Part shown: piece after piece, positions 22,691 through 34,460 of the stretch | How positions within the stretch are numbered: position 1 is the first letter of the stretch | Layout: the number at the start of each line of letters is the position of its first letter | From: Coenobita brevimanus | Lineage: Eukaryota; Arthropoda; Malacostraca; Decapoda; Coenobitidae | DNA: 64,000 bases | Assembly: GCA_032717465.1 (NCBI GenBank) | Contig: CM064653.1 | Location: forward strand, 39,133,555-39,197,554 | Reading direction: 5' to 3' | Position numbers and translations under genes: made by a program | Notes under the pieces: generated by a model | Databases searched by the model: none | The model's input: only the letters and a program-made list of their open reading frames with translations | Told to the model about the DNA's origin: nothing

Positions 22691-23273
22691 TGGAGCTGAT
22701 GGAGAGAAAAGTAGGGAAGGAAGAGAGAGATATGGAGAGGGAGGGAGGGATTCGGAAAGGGAGGAAGAGATCTGGAAAGGGAGGGAGGGAGAGACATCAG
22801 GAGTTAGGGACATACATAAGGTGGGAGGGAGGGATTTGGAGGGGGAAGGAGATATTTGGAGAGGGAGGGATAGATGAAGGGAGGGATATGGAGAAGGGAG
22901 AGATATAAGAAGGGTGGGAGAGACGTCAGGAGGAAAGAAGAGACGAGAAATAGGGTGATGAAAGAAGGGTGATATGGGACGGGATGGATCAAGATTATGG
23001 CAGTGTGATGACAAGGAAGGGAGGAAAAGAAGGAAGGGAGGGAAGGGGAAAAAGCAGAGGGGAGGGAGACAGGAGAGGGAGGGAAATAAGGATGAGGGGA
23101 GAGGAAGAAAGTTAAGAAGGTGAAGGAAGGAAGGAAGCTGAAGGAAGAAGTATGATTAGATACGAATGGGGGACGAGAGGAGAGGAGGGAAAAACGATGT
23201 CGAAAGAAAGGGAGGGGAAGGAAGGGAAGGAGAAAAAAATAAGTGAGGGAAGGAAGAACGAAAAGGAGGTAAG

Positions 23274-23339
<66 letters not shown>

Positions 23340-23340
23340 A
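22690..23340. other. Polypurine tract ending in (GA)n
   Basis: GGGAGGGA-type purine DNA with degenerate short repeats, ending in an uninterrupted (GA)n at 23276-23338. No gene. Confidence 0.88.
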
Positions 23341-23447
23341 AACACGAAAGATGGCACGACAAACAGAGATGACGGATGGATGGTGAGGGGAGTCAATGGA
23401 TATAGAAAGAAAAATAAAGACGAAGATACACGTGGAAAATGTGGAAT

Positions 23448-23449
<2 letters not shown>

Positions 23450-23508
<59 letters not shown>

Positions 23509-23543
23509 AATACCACGTGGGAAAAGTGGGAAAAGGGACAGAA

Positions 23544-23602
<59 letters not shown>
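23450..23602. repeat. Two (CA)n tracts
   Basis: 23450-23505 and 23548-23602, separated by 42 bases of purine-rich sequence. Bases 23603-24319 hold G-rich and A-rich sequence, (GGA)n at 23824-23852 and several poly-A runs, but nothing gene-like. Confidence 0.96.
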
Positions 23603-23604
<2 letters not shown>

Positions 23605-24319
23605 AGTATATGTAGTGGAGATGGGCGCTAGAAGCAGGCTAGTAAGGTGCAAATTCAAAGGTGGGAGAGGCAAAAAGTGGGTTGTGTGGGTGGAAAGGAG
23701 TGGGTGGGATGGGCTGTGATTCTATGGGGTGGTGGGGAGGGGTGGGGGTAAGACGGCCAGTGATGATGGGCATTATGGGTTGGTCGGAATGTTTATTTAT
23801 ATTTTTTAATTAACTCCAAGCAGGGAGGAGGAGGAGGAGGAGGAGGAGGAGAAAAAGTAGACGAAAAAGAAGAAAAGCAACAACAGGCTCTCACAACCCC
23901 GTAAATTACCAAAAAAAAAAAAAAAAAAAACTGCTATGAATGAAGAGGAAAAACACAAACAGAATGGCGAGAGTGAAAAGAGATTAAACCAATTATAAGA
24001 GTATGTGAACAGAACACAACGGAAGTATAATAGACGAAAGGCATAAAAAATAAAGAAAAAACTATTACACCAGAAAAGAAAAAAAAAAGAAAAAAAAAAC
24101 TCGCTCATGGAACCTGAAAGAGACAAAAGCGAACGAAAAGTAAAAATTGAGTAAGGGGCCGAGGAAAGGCAAAAACAAAAAGGGGGTGAAAAACGAAATG
24201 GAAAAATAGGCAAAAAAAAAAAAAAAAATCCGTAATCCGCTTATCGGACACGTAATACTCACTCGTCGATAAATTGCTTCTGGGAAAAAGTAATGAAATA
24301 AGAAATGAAAAAAATAAAA

Positions 24320-24321
24320 AT

Positions 24322-24371
<50 letters not shown>
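24320..24371. repeat. (AT)n microsatellite
   Basis: About 25 AT units. Confidence 0.97.
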
Positions 24372-24376
<5 letters not shown>

Positions 24377-24450
24377 CTAGAACGTAAGACATGATAATTA
24401 TGATGAAAGAAATATTGAAGAGTCTTACTACGACTGAATGATGGTCCACT

Positions 24451-24466
24451 GTGTGTGTGTGTGTGA

Positions 24467-24547
<81 letters not shown>

Positions 24548-24570
24548 GACCTTCTGTGTATCTACCTCCA

Positions 24571-24621
<51 letters not shown>

Positions 24622-24654
24622 GACCTTCTGTGTATCTCCCTCCATTTACAGTTC
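24451..24654. repeat. (GT)n duplicated with its flank
   Basis: (GT)n at 24451-24542 and 24578-24617, each followed by the same 33-base flank beginning GCAGTGACCTTCTGTGTATC, at 24543 and 24617. The period is 74. Confidence 0.95.
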
Positions 24655-25188
24655 CCCCCCCCTCTCTCTCCTTCCACAACACCCACTGTCAGTTTCCCCT
24701 CTTCTTTTCCGTTTCAAACCCCTCGTCGCCTCCCTTCCTTCTTTCTTCCCCTCTCTTCTTCCTCCAACACCACCCCCTCCATTTTCCTTCACTATCTCCC
24801 TCTTCTCCTCCCTCCTACACCACTCCCCCTCCCGTTCTTCCCCCCACACCAATCCCCTCTCCCCTCCCTCCCTTCCTCCTAATCTATTCCCTCTCCCTTC
24901 CTCTCTTTCCCTCCACACCACTCCCTCTCCCCTCCACTCCTTCTTCCCACACCACACCCTCTCTCTCCTCCCTTAATTCCTCCCACACCCTTCCCCTTCC
25001 CTACCCCCCTACGACTACCTCCTAAAATCCTAACTCCCCCCCCTCTCCAACACCCACACTCCTCCTCCTGCTCAATCACCTACAACCATCCCCTCAATCC
25101 CCTCCCCTCTCCAACACCCAAGGTTCTTTTCCTGTCTATTTCCCCTACAACTATTTACCTCTGTTCCCCTACCCCCTGACCTTCCCTC

Positions 25189-25235
<47 letters not shown>

Positions 25236-25442
25236 CCACCTATCCAACCATCCCCCACTAACCCCCCCTCTCTCTCCTCTTCTCTCTACCTCACCCTCAA
25301 TAGCTTCTCCCCCCCCTCTCTCTCTCTCCCCTCACTAACCTCCCCTCTCCCCTCTCTACCTCCCCCTTCCATTAGCCTCCCTCAGCCTCCCCTACCTCGC
25401 TCTCTCCCCAACACAAGCAGAAAAGGACAGTCACCCACCACC

Positions 25443-25498
<56 letters not shown>

Positions 25499-25584
25499 AA
25501 GCGGACAAGGTAATTCCGTGTGTGTGAAATGTGGGAATGTTTAAACGAGTAAATGTTAGTATGACACTGCTACGATTACTGAGG

Positions 25585-25619
<35 letters not shown>

Positions 25620-25630
25620 GCACACACAAG
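24655..25630. other. C-rich polypyrimidine DNA with CA/CT repeats
   Basis: Mostly C and T. (CA)n at 25192-25233, (CT)n(CA)n at 25443-25495 and again at 25589-25629. Bases 25631-26007 hold no recognisable feature. Confidence 0.85.
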
Positions 25631-26007
25631 TACACGCATACACATAAAAACACACGCAATAAACTGGGTCACAAACGGACAAAGAAAAAAGAAAAACTCT
25701 CCGGAACGACCCGCCATCCATTAAAGTTATTATGAGGAACAGAGTGGGACAAAAGTTGGCCGAATATTCCACCGCGTCTACTTCACACTTAGGGCATGTC
25801 CGTCACTTCCCTCCCTGACGCATCATATCAAAGGGAATCAGTTATGGTCAGAGAAACATACCAAGCCTCTCTCAGCTTGGGATTATTAGCCAGCAGAGGG
25901 AATTGAGGAGGGGAATTCTCACACAAACTTTTGTCCCCTACTGTAGCTAACCTGAAGTAGGGACGCTACGTAGTGAAAGAACTTTTTGCATAGATCATCA
26001 TCGTTAT

Positions 26008-26014
26008 CATTATC

Positions 26015-26052
<38 letters not shown>

Positions 26053-26265
26053 CATCATCATCATTAATATCCTTTCCCTCCTTCTCCCAATCATCGTAAT
26101 CATCATCAGCATAATGTCGTCATCAATATTCTCGTCCTCCTTGTCCACCTCCTCATTATCATCAATATTCTTGTCCTCCTCCTCGTCCTCTTTCTCCTCA
26201 TTATCATAATCATCAAAGTCGTCATCAATATCCCCCTCCTCTTCCTCCTTCACCACCACCACCAG
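26008..26265. repeat. ATT/ATC trinucleotide region
   Basis: (ATT)n at 26008-26050, then imperfect ATC and CTC triplets. The Asp/Glu-rich frame opposite is an artefact. Weak 30-bp repeats (ATCTCTCACTAATATYCC-like) lie at about 26680-26785. The rest of 26270-26960 is featureless. Confidence 0.85.
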
Positions 26266-26969
26266 CAACACCCACTTCCTGCAACATAAATGAAGTGAGC
26301 AGGATCGAGAAATGGGAACAGCAAAACACAACAACACTCCATACACACACCATAAACCCCGCCTGCCCATGACATAAACAACTCAGGTAAATACATAGAG
26401 CGAGTATTTACATTTAATTAGCACACAGTTACGTCAACAGCAAATAAACAAGCTGGATATTCACTGCAAGATTCACCTAACATTATGAATCTTGAATATC
26501 ATGAACACTCGTCGGGCTTAGTTTCTGTTCAATATTATAAGATTAAGTAAGGCGAGTTAAGATAGAACGAAGGCTCTTTGTCAAGTGTTAAGATGATGGT
26601 TTGAAGTCTCTCTCTTAGTCGTCTCTCTCATTAATATCATTAAATTATTAATATCTTTTCCTAACCGACAGCCCTTCTTAATCTCTCTCACTAATATACC
26701 ATCCTCAGTAATATCTCTCGTTAGTATCCCTTCCTCACTATCTCTCACCAATATTTCGTTTCTCACTCATCTCCCTTCCTCACAGTTTCTGCTCACCCTC
26801 ATCCCCTAGTCTACTGGCGGGGGAGAAGCTGTAAGGAGAGTAACTAAGACCTAATGTTCTGTGTCATGGGTCTTTTTTTCATGACCAGTAGGAATCTAAG
26901 CAGAGGATGGTAACGGAAAATGCGTGGCAAATGACTGAATATGTGTATCATTAGTTGTTGCTGCGTAAG

Positions 26970-26996
26970 AGGTATGGACTGTTTTTAGTACGCTAC

Positions 26997-27056
<60 letters not shown>

Positions 27057-27160
27057 GACTGTTTTGAGTATGTTAAGATACACACACACACACACACAGT
27101 ACCGGTATATTTCTACTGTATCTATTTATCTATCGATAGACAGATAGATAGATAGATATA
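26970..27160. repeat. (CA)n duplicated with flank, then (GATA)n
   Basis: ATGGACTGTTTTNAGTA occurs before (CA)n at 27000-27053 and again before (CA)n at 27081-27099, about 80 bases apart. CTAT/GATA/GACA units follow at 27119-27158. Bases 27161-27840 show no feature apart from an A/G tract near 27361-27400. Confidence 0.9.
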
Positions 27161-27841
27161 CACTAACGATATCCAGAGAGTATTACAATGAAAGAACAAT
27201 CCAAACACTATTCCATATTAAACACCTTCAGAAGCTGATATCCAGCTCAGGGGAGACTTTGGTAACCGTGCGGCAAGAGACAGTGTTCATGAATTCTTTA
27301 CTACGAGAAGTCTCCCCAAGACTGAAATAAATCGTGTGACGGTAAAAAGTCTTAAAGACGAAAAAAAAAAGAAAGAAAAAAAAAAGAAAGAAAGAAAGAA
27401 TGATGAAATCGCCCTGCACTCCTTCTTCAAGAGCGGTTGTTACACTAGCTCTCTTTATACGTATTAAAGCACAGCACACTCATATTTACCACACTTTTCA
27501 GGTGACACAAAAAATTAACACACACAAATTTAAGTGTGTTAGGATGTCGACTGTTGAATGTTACGGCTTCTGTCAAGTGATTAAAATTTACGACCGAGCA
27601 AACAGTCATCCATGAGCGTTGATGCAAATGACATTATGATTTTTTTCATTTCCTAAGGCCATACATGCTGCCACGTCATGCAGGTAAAAGCTAAACAAAA
27701 TCTAGCATTAGGTAATTAATCATATATCCATTAGCATAAATAATTAATACTGATTAGGAAATAAGACGGAAATAAAGAACACTAAGGAATTATATGCTTA
27801 TTTATATCAGACCGAGAACGTGAGATTATGCTTTACTCTTC

Positions 27842-27889
27842 CTACCTCCAGACGATTTTATTTAACCCTCCTGAAGAGAAGGGGTTAAT
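27842..27889 (+). mobile_element. MITE-A fragment
   Basis: CCAGACGATTTTATTTAACC then AGAAGGGGTTAA: the core and right tip of MITE-A. Confidence 0.6.
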
Positions 27890-27900
27890 GAAGACTATGG

Positions 27901-28120
27901 GTGGTATTCTCGTCGGTTAAGAAGGCTCCCTAACATCATATCCCAAGCGATTTGTTTTGTTTATTGCACTTTACTGTCTTCTGCGTTTTATAATTCTTTC
28001 GAATATCGCCATACTCTGCATAATTAACGTACAAAAGGATATTAACCAGCCACATCCAAAAAATAAATAGCTAAGGAAGAGATGTTAGGGAGCTTCCTTA
28101 ACCAAATAGAACACAAGCCT
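27901..28120 (-). mobile_element. IR-C, second copy
   Basis: Imperfect inverted ends of about 37 bp. The left end carries GGTTAAGAAGGCTCCCTAAC. The right end, reversed, carries GGTTAAGGAAGCTCCCTAAC. The body aligns with the reverse complement of 8730-8950, so two opposite-orientation copies with similar ends and length (about 220 bp) define the family. Confidence 0.65.
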
Positions 28121-28129
28121 ATACCTACT

Positions 28130-28303
28130 CCCCCTAGTTCGATCCGTCTCTCCAAAGCTTATTAAATCGTCCGGAAGTACTGAAAAAAAAAATATATGAT
28201 GAAGTTGCAGTACTAATAAATAAATAAATAAAATGAATAAAAATAGTAAATAAAAAAAATGGTAATAAAGGTAATAAAAAAAACACCGAAATCAGAGGGT
28301 TAA
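28130..28303. mobile_element. Decayed MITE-A copy
   Basis: AGCTTATTAAATCGTCCGG near 28156 matches the core, and CAGAGGGTTAA near 28293-28303 matches a tip. The interior is A-rich. Bases 28304-28530 hold nothing recognisable. Confidence 0.45.
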
Positions 28304-28532
28304 CTAAAACTCCCAACCAGGCTGCAGGAAAAATTAAAATAATGTGTGAAAATTAAAGTAAAAAATTACTTGAATTATCTTTCCTCATATTGACCTTTGA
28401 GTGGGAATGCGTGTGAGACAGCGGCGTGAGTAAAGATGAAGGTTAAGATGAAAGACAAGACACCAGAAGCAGTCAAAGCAAGTTCAATGACACTATGACT
28501 TTCACTTGACATTCAGCTGACTTTCATTTTGT

Positions 28533-28533
<1 letters not shown>

Positions 28534-28567
<34 letters not shown>

Positions 28568-28568
28568 C

Positions 28569-28610
<42 letters not shown>

Positions 28611-28611
28611 A
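28534..28611. repeat. (CA)n microsatellite with CG interruptions
   Basis: About 38 units. Bases 28612-28930 show no feature. Confidence 0.97.
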
Positions 28612-28929
28612 CAGGCGACACAGAATGACCTCAAACGGTAAATGAGTATGGAACTTTGGGAATTTGGTGACAACTCCTGTAGTCCCAGTCTCAAGAATCA
28701 CCTAATTTATAACTTCAGCGAGATTCTCCTAAATATGAAAATTGTTTAGTAGGAGATGCGAAAATTCTCTCTGTAATTTAGGTGATATATAGTAGTGTCA
28801 GTCAAGTAATATACAGCAAAATATAAGTAGACTATGGAACGGTAAGTAGGCCATGATTATAATCCTTTCTGTGATACTGAAGTTCTCTCTTATCGTTGCC
28901 AGTCTTATATGATCACCTGGCAATGCTGA

Positions 28930-28930
<1 letters not shown>

Positions 28931-28979
<49 letters not shown>

Positions 28980-29350
28980 GATAATAATAACAATGATGAT
29001 GATGATGATTATGATGATGATGATAATAATAATAATCATAATAATAAGCCTCCTATTCAAACAACCACTCATGTTCACCTACGTACACATATCACTATAC
29101 TTACACATGTTTCCACACACACCCATACACATACATGCACATACACTCACACATATGAGTACGTTCACAAATACGCATATTCGTATTCACGCACACAGAA
29201 GAACCTTTACATCACAAAAAACAGACATATATTCACTTCTAAAGTACATACACATACATACACGCAAAAAAACATACAAATACATACTTACATACACGCA
29301 CACATACACATGTACATATACACACTGACGCAGTCACAAAGGCAATTGTA

Positions 29351-29433
<83 letters not shown>

Positions 29434-29500
29434 TCGTATTCATGCACACACATACACGGGCCTTCATACTGGCACAAACATACACACATCAAAAGGCGAA
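28931..29500. repeat. (TAA)n, (GAT)n, CA-rich DNA and (CT)n(CA)n
   Basis: (TAA)n at 28931-28978, (GAT)n at 28995-29025, loosely repeated CATACACA DNA at 29080-29330, and compound (CT)n(CA)n at 29354-29432. The long Asn/Thr/His-rich frame here is a translation of these repeats. Confidence 0.92.
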
Positions 29501-29529
29501 ACTCCGGAGCTGCACCACTTACAATATTG

Positions 29530-29745
29530 CCTCACCCGCCACCTGCCTGCCCCACCTGACTTCACCTGGCCTCACCTCACCTGACCCCCATCTGGTAGTG
29601 AGACCTAATCAATCACAAAGTTTTACTTGGTCTCACCTTGTAGTACAGTCTAACCAATTACCTGAGCTTCATACCTCACCTGACCCCACCTCACCTGACA
29701 CTTTCGATTACCTCACCTGGCCATTCACCTGACCTCGCTTTGCAC
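29530..29745. repeat. Degenerate CACCTGACCTC-type repeat
   Basis: Imperfect 5-10 bp units of CCTCACCTGACC over about 210 bases. This resembles the opposite strand of the GGTTN/AGGTCAGGTC DNA at 52090-52145. Confidence 0.7.
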
Positions 29746-29832
29746 TCTGAGTTAACCAAAGCCTCCCTTAAACCTGACTTGCTCTGATAACTAACCTCAC
29801 CCCAGAACCATTGAAGCCAAAGTGACCGCTGC

Positions 29833-29937
<105 letters not shown>

Positions 29938-29959
29938 AGCCTAACAGTACTTCATTCCT

Positions 29960-30460
29960 ACACACCCGACATGCAATCAACACACACACAGGACCCCCCC
30001 CCAACACACATACACAGCCACTCCACTACATCATCGTTATTCCAGATTCAATATACCACCACACCACACCTACACCCAGTACACAATCACTCCACTACAC
30101 CACCAATACCGTGTCCTCACTATACCAGCCCCGCATACGTGACACTGCAGCACAACATAACCCTGACACTGTACTTAAATAACACCACAGGACAAAGGCA
30201 TCACAATACTAACTTATCATCGTAATACCACCTCACATGAACACCACAAAACACCAAACCTCATCACTCTAACAGCACCACACCACTACCTCAACACCCT
30301 CACACCACAACTGCATACAGTAAACACCAAAGGAACACCACCACCCTAACATCCTCACACCACAGCACCACACCGCAACACCCTGACACCACAACTGCAC
30401 ACCACCACACTAGCACCTTCACACCACCCTAACACCAGCACACCACCTCAATCAGGGGTA
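29960..30460. repeat. Degenerate ACACC/ACCACA repeat
   Basis: Strongly A/C-biased plus strand with CACCACA, ACACCCT and similar words. No frame is worth reporting. Confidence 0.8.
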
Positions 30461-30534
30461 ATGGTATGAACTTCAAGGCGAGGGAGGGTTAATCTTGATA
30501 TATCTGTTGCCCACTGAATCCGTCCTTCCCAAGA

Positions 30535-30790
30535 GACTGACACAACTATTATTTAATCTATTTTTTTTATCTATTCTAGCTACTGGTGCATCTATTCTTA
30601 AACCCTTCACTACCATGACCTCTTTTCTTGATCTGGCTGAGAGACTGACGGAACTATTATTTAAACTATTCTTTTATCTATTCAAGTTACTGATGCATCT
30701 ATTATTAAACCCTTCATTACGATAACCCCATTTCTTTTTCTATTCTTATCTCCAGACGATTTTTTTCAGCTTCGGATTTTTTTTTTTTTT
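30535..30790. mobile_element. MITE-A pieces in a 108-bp tandem duplication
   Basis: ACTATTATTTAA is repeated at 30545 and 30653, followed each time by TATCTATTC, TACTGRTGCATCTATT and then TTAAACCCTTCAYTACSATR. Each unit therefore ends with a MITE-A tip. A CCAGACGATTTTTTTCAGC core follows at 30752-30770. Confidence 0.6.
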
Positions 30791-30867
30791 CCCTGGAGAA
30801 GTTCGATGTCACTCATTAATCCCAAAACGGACATTTCCACCTGTCTGCTGCGCTGTTAACATGAGAC

Positions 30868-31090
30868 TAACAAAACAACAGAGCGATAGTCACGAGGAAG
30901 TGCCGTGGAAAAGATGCAGAGTAGCACAGTTTTCTTAAAATTTGCAATCAAGCAGCGGGAAAAGAGATCCACAAGGACGAGAATCACCGCCAGGTAAAGG
31001 TGAGAGAAATATTGTCAGGTGTTCTCTTCGGGTGAATAAAATCGCCAGGTGGAAGCTAGATAAACAGGCAAGACGTTCTCGGATCTAAGA
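30868..31090. mobile_element. IR-B and MITE-A remnants
   Basis: AGTCACGAGGAAGTGCCGTG near 30888 matches the IR-B core. GGGTGAATAAAATCGCCAGG near 31035 matches the MITE-A core. Confidence 0.45.
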
Positions 31091-31329
31091 GGTTAAAACT
31101 GAGTGCACGAAGCTGTAGGCAAGATCTCAATTAGTCATGATCAATTTTCAAACACCTGGGAGGATAAACAATTGCCAAACTGCATTCGACTTACCTAACG
31201 CGAGCAGCAACGAGGTAGAAAGGCCAGAATTCCTTTATATTCTGGTGGGGTTTGGAAAGAACTGCATAAAATCAGGCTGGGAGGGAGAATGAGAAGTACC
31301 AAGCAGATGGAATGGTAAATGGAGGACTG

Positions 31330-31565
31330 AAGTGTGATGATGACAATAAAGGAGTGGAAATCTAAACAAAATCTATACCAAAAAGAAGCTGATGGAAAGA
31401 TGAAGAGACGAATACCAAGAATCAGAAGATGGAAAAATGAGGTTACTATGAAGGCGAAGAACAGAGAGAGAGAAAAGCTAAATAAAAATGCCATAAAAGC
31501 AAAAACTGACGCGAGAATGAGGAAGGGAACACCAAGAATGAGGTGGATGGATATGGAGTGAGAGA
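31330..31565 (+). other. Unrecognised open frame with a 117-bp internal repeat
   Basis: A 75-codon Lys/Arg/Met-rich frame. ACCAAGAATSAGRWGRTGGA occurs at 31414 and 31531, so the frame contains two diverged copies of a unit of about 117 bases. The second copy reads RKGTPRMRWMDME, loosely like the RGRP-x-x-RW-x-D motif of LINE ORF2 ends. That resemblance is weak. Bases 31100-31330 and 31570-31800 show nothing. Confidence 0.25.
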
Positions 31566-31824
31566 ATAAACAATGCTTAAACAAACGTGTATAGGTACAA
31601 AGTTGACTGGAGATTGAGGAGGAAGACAGTTGATCAACGAGGAAGGAAAGGAAGAAGAGGAGGAACATAATTAAACAGTAACAGTGGTTGGTCATTTAAC
31701 TGCGACTCAGCGCTGTAAACTGTTTCCTGGAACTGGGGAAACCATTTGGCTTGTCACTCGATGCAGAGTTGAAACTAAGTGGCACTACACAGAATGAGCG
31801 GATGGTAGGCGTCCCTTCCTCCTC

Positions 31825-32180
31825 CTATTGCTATCACCACCACTATTACTACTATCATTATTATTGATATTACGGTACTATCAAAAACACGAAATTCTGA
31901 AAAAGTCATGCTGTCACTTTTATCACTGAACTGGCAAATGTAATCGTGTTTTGTGTGGCGCCATGCAATAAAGCGTTGAGCTCAAAGCAGCCCTCTCTCT
32001 GCCCCCCGTTGATATCATTTGCAAGTAGTACAGGTTAATTGCACACTGAGTTTTGCCATGATTTGTGATAATAATATAGTAATGCTGGACGGCGGATGTT
32101 ACTGTTGTTGCTACTACTACTACTATTACCACCACTGCTTATACTGCCACATCATTATTATTATTACTATTATTATTATT
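31825..32180. repeat. Short ATT/ACT trinucleotide tracts
   Basis: ACT/ATT tracts at 31838-31870 and 32110-32180. The sequence between is ordinary. Confidence 0.85.
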
Positions 32181-32183
32181 ATT

Positions 32184-32330
32184 ACCTCTGTCAAGGGGGT
32201 AATGTTTTTGCCGGCGTTAATTTGTTTGTCTTTTTCACTGTTAGCAGGATTACTCATGAACAGATTACTTATGAACGGATTTTGCTGATGCTTTTTGGAG
32301 GGAATGGGTAAATTTTAGGCCGTGTTAGTG
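32184..32330 (+). mobile_element. Fragment of a widespread short dispersed repeat
   Basis: CCTCTGTCAAGGGGGTAATG, then TTTTTGCCGGCGTTAATTTG, then TTAGCAGGATTACTCATGAA, then GAACGGATTTTGCTGATG. From memory this resembles a short repeat found in many fish, mollusc and crustacean genomes (a CCAAGGAGGTTATGTTTTTG start and a TTAGCARGATTACTCAAAAA centre). Element class is not certain. Bases 32331-32600 show no feature. Confidence 0.6.
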
Positions 32331-32611
32331 TAAAAGGAGTATAGTAACATGCTGAGGTGACGCAAAACATTCCTGGCAAAGCTGATTACAATATCCTCTA
32401 GTGCTCTAAATTTTCCACGTGTCTTCTTTCTAACTGATGGAATAATATCACGAAACAAGGCCCAGAACCAAAAAATATTCCCGGCAATCCTGTAACACCA
32501 AACTGAACGCCGACATGCCCGCAAGCTGTGCACTCTCTCGCCAGAATTTTGCCAGCGTGTCTCAATTAGTGCATGGCTGACTGCATGACGGTGTGATTCT
32601 TGAGGCCATTA

Positions 32612-32725
32612 GCATGCCACCAAAAATGACCCACAGAATTTGTATTGATAGTGCCACCAGAAATGACATAGAATTTGTCTTCATTATGGCACCAAAAATG
32701 ACACACAGAATTTAGACTGGTTACG
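32612..32725. repeat. About 40-bp tandem repeat, 3 copies
   Basis: CACCARAAATGAC followed by ACAGAATTT-like sequence occurs three times in a row with 35-45 base spacing. Confidence 0.7.
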
Positions 32726-32899
32726 TTAAGAATTTATATGTCTGTAGTCAGGAGGAAAAGGGTATGCAGAGAGGGGGATTCTGACTGTTCTTTCCTTTAT
32801 ATGCATATCTTTTTATCTGAAGGGACAAAAAGACGTACATAGACTTAAAGCCGACCAACCAGTAAGATGCGACCAGCTAGTGATGCTTCTGTCTGTATG

Positions 32900-33134
32900 A
32901 AGTTGTGCAGCACCCTCACCACAGCACAGCACAGCGTCACACCACATCACAACACGTCACACCACACCACAGCACAGCGTCACACCACACCACATTGTCA
33001 CACCACAGCACTCCATACTTCACCATATCACATCACACAGCAGCATACCAAACCACACCACCATGTCACGGCATACCACACTATACCACACCACAACACA
33101 TCATATCACATCATCCCACCTTACCCCACCCTAC

Positions 33135-33210
<76 letters not shown>

Positions 33211-33545
33211 ATCACCAAACGCAATCATACCATCTCTTCTCTACCATAGCTTCACTAAACACCAACATCCTAGTATCACCACTTCACTAACTCCCCCTTA
33301 CACCAAACTTTCCCATAACCACCACCAAACCACTCAATTACCCAACACAACCATGAAAACAAAGCACCATTAATCACCACCATCACAATCACCACACACC
33401 ATCACCACATAAACAACCACGATCAACATCATCTTATCACACAACCATCACCATCATCGCCACCACTATTACCATCAACACTATCATCAACACCACCACC
33501 ACTATCACCATCATCCCCATCACCGCCACTATCACCATCACCACA
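32900..33545. repeat. CACCA/CATCA-type repeats with (CA)n
   Basis: Degenerate CACCACA words with a 45-base local duplication (CACAGCACAGCGTCACACCA near 32922 and 32970), (CA)n at 33138-33211, then CACCAT triplets at 33370-33545. Open frames here are repeat translations. Confidence 0.88.
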
Positions 33546-33599
33546 ATCTGTCTCTCGCTCCACCGCTCCATCCACTTCCGTCAAATTTCGTCAATAAAA

Positions 33600-34440
33600 C
33601 CTGACTAGACAAACTCAATCTTCCTCCTACCCTCCACCCCTGGGACTCTTCCTCCTCTTCGTCTCCTCCTCCTCCTCCTCTTCTTCCTCTCTCCCTCTTT
33701 GTCTCCATCCCTAATTCTCAGTCTACCTCTCCTTTTCTTCCCCTTCCTTTTCCTCTTCTGTCTTTCCCCCTCGTGTCCTTTTCTCTTGCTCCTCCTCTCT
33801 TTCTCCTATTCCTCTCTTCCATTTTCATTATTCCTCTCTTCTTCCTCTTCTCATTTTCCGCTCTCTTCCTTTCTGTCCATCTTCCCTTTTCCTCTTCGTC
33901 CCTTCTTCCATATCCTAACTCTCATTTATTCTCCTCTTCTTCCCATTTTCCTCTACGTCTCCCTTTTCTTCTTGCTTTTCTCCTTTCCCTCTTTTCTTCC
34001 TCTCCTCCCTCTATTCTACAACTCCAGGACCACCACACTCCTCTCCATCCCCTTCAGTTTTTCTTCCTCTTCTACTTCGCCAGCTTATCCGCTTCCTTTC
34101 TCCATTTTTTTCCCTTTTTCCTCTTCCTGTCTTCCTCCTCCTCCTCCTCCTCCTCTCCTCTCCCGGCTTCCATCCCGGGACCACCATTCTTCCTCCTCCT
34201 CCCTCTTCTCTTCCCATTCTTCTTTTCTTTCCTCCTCTTCCTTGCCGCCACCCCTGGGATCACCACTTTCTTCTTCCTCTTCCCCTCTCCTTCTTACTCT
34301 TCCCTCCTCCTCCTCCTCCTCCTCCTTCTTCATCTTCCTCTCTACTTCCTTTTCCTCTCACCCTCATCACTCTACTTCCTCCTCTTACTTCTGTCTTATC
34401 TCGTCTTTCTTTTTTTATTTTTTTTCAATTTTTTCTTCTG
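33600..34440. other. Long polypyrimidine tract
   Basis: About 800 bases nearly all C and T, with three scattered GACCACCA words (near 34028, 34179 and, as GATCACCA, 34258) that suggest a 70-150 bp repeat. The open frame of over 300 codons on the plus strand is almost all Ser, Leu, Phe and Pro and is rejected as a protein. Confidence 0.88.
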
Positions 34441-34460
34441 CGTCCTCCTGCTCTTCATGT

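Noticed and set aside
22804..23673. Open frame with Val-Cys and Leu-Ser runs, minus strand
   Set aside because: A translation of (CA)n, (GA)n and purine-rich DNA. The same applies to all Thr-His, Arg-Glu and Val-Cys frames in the window.
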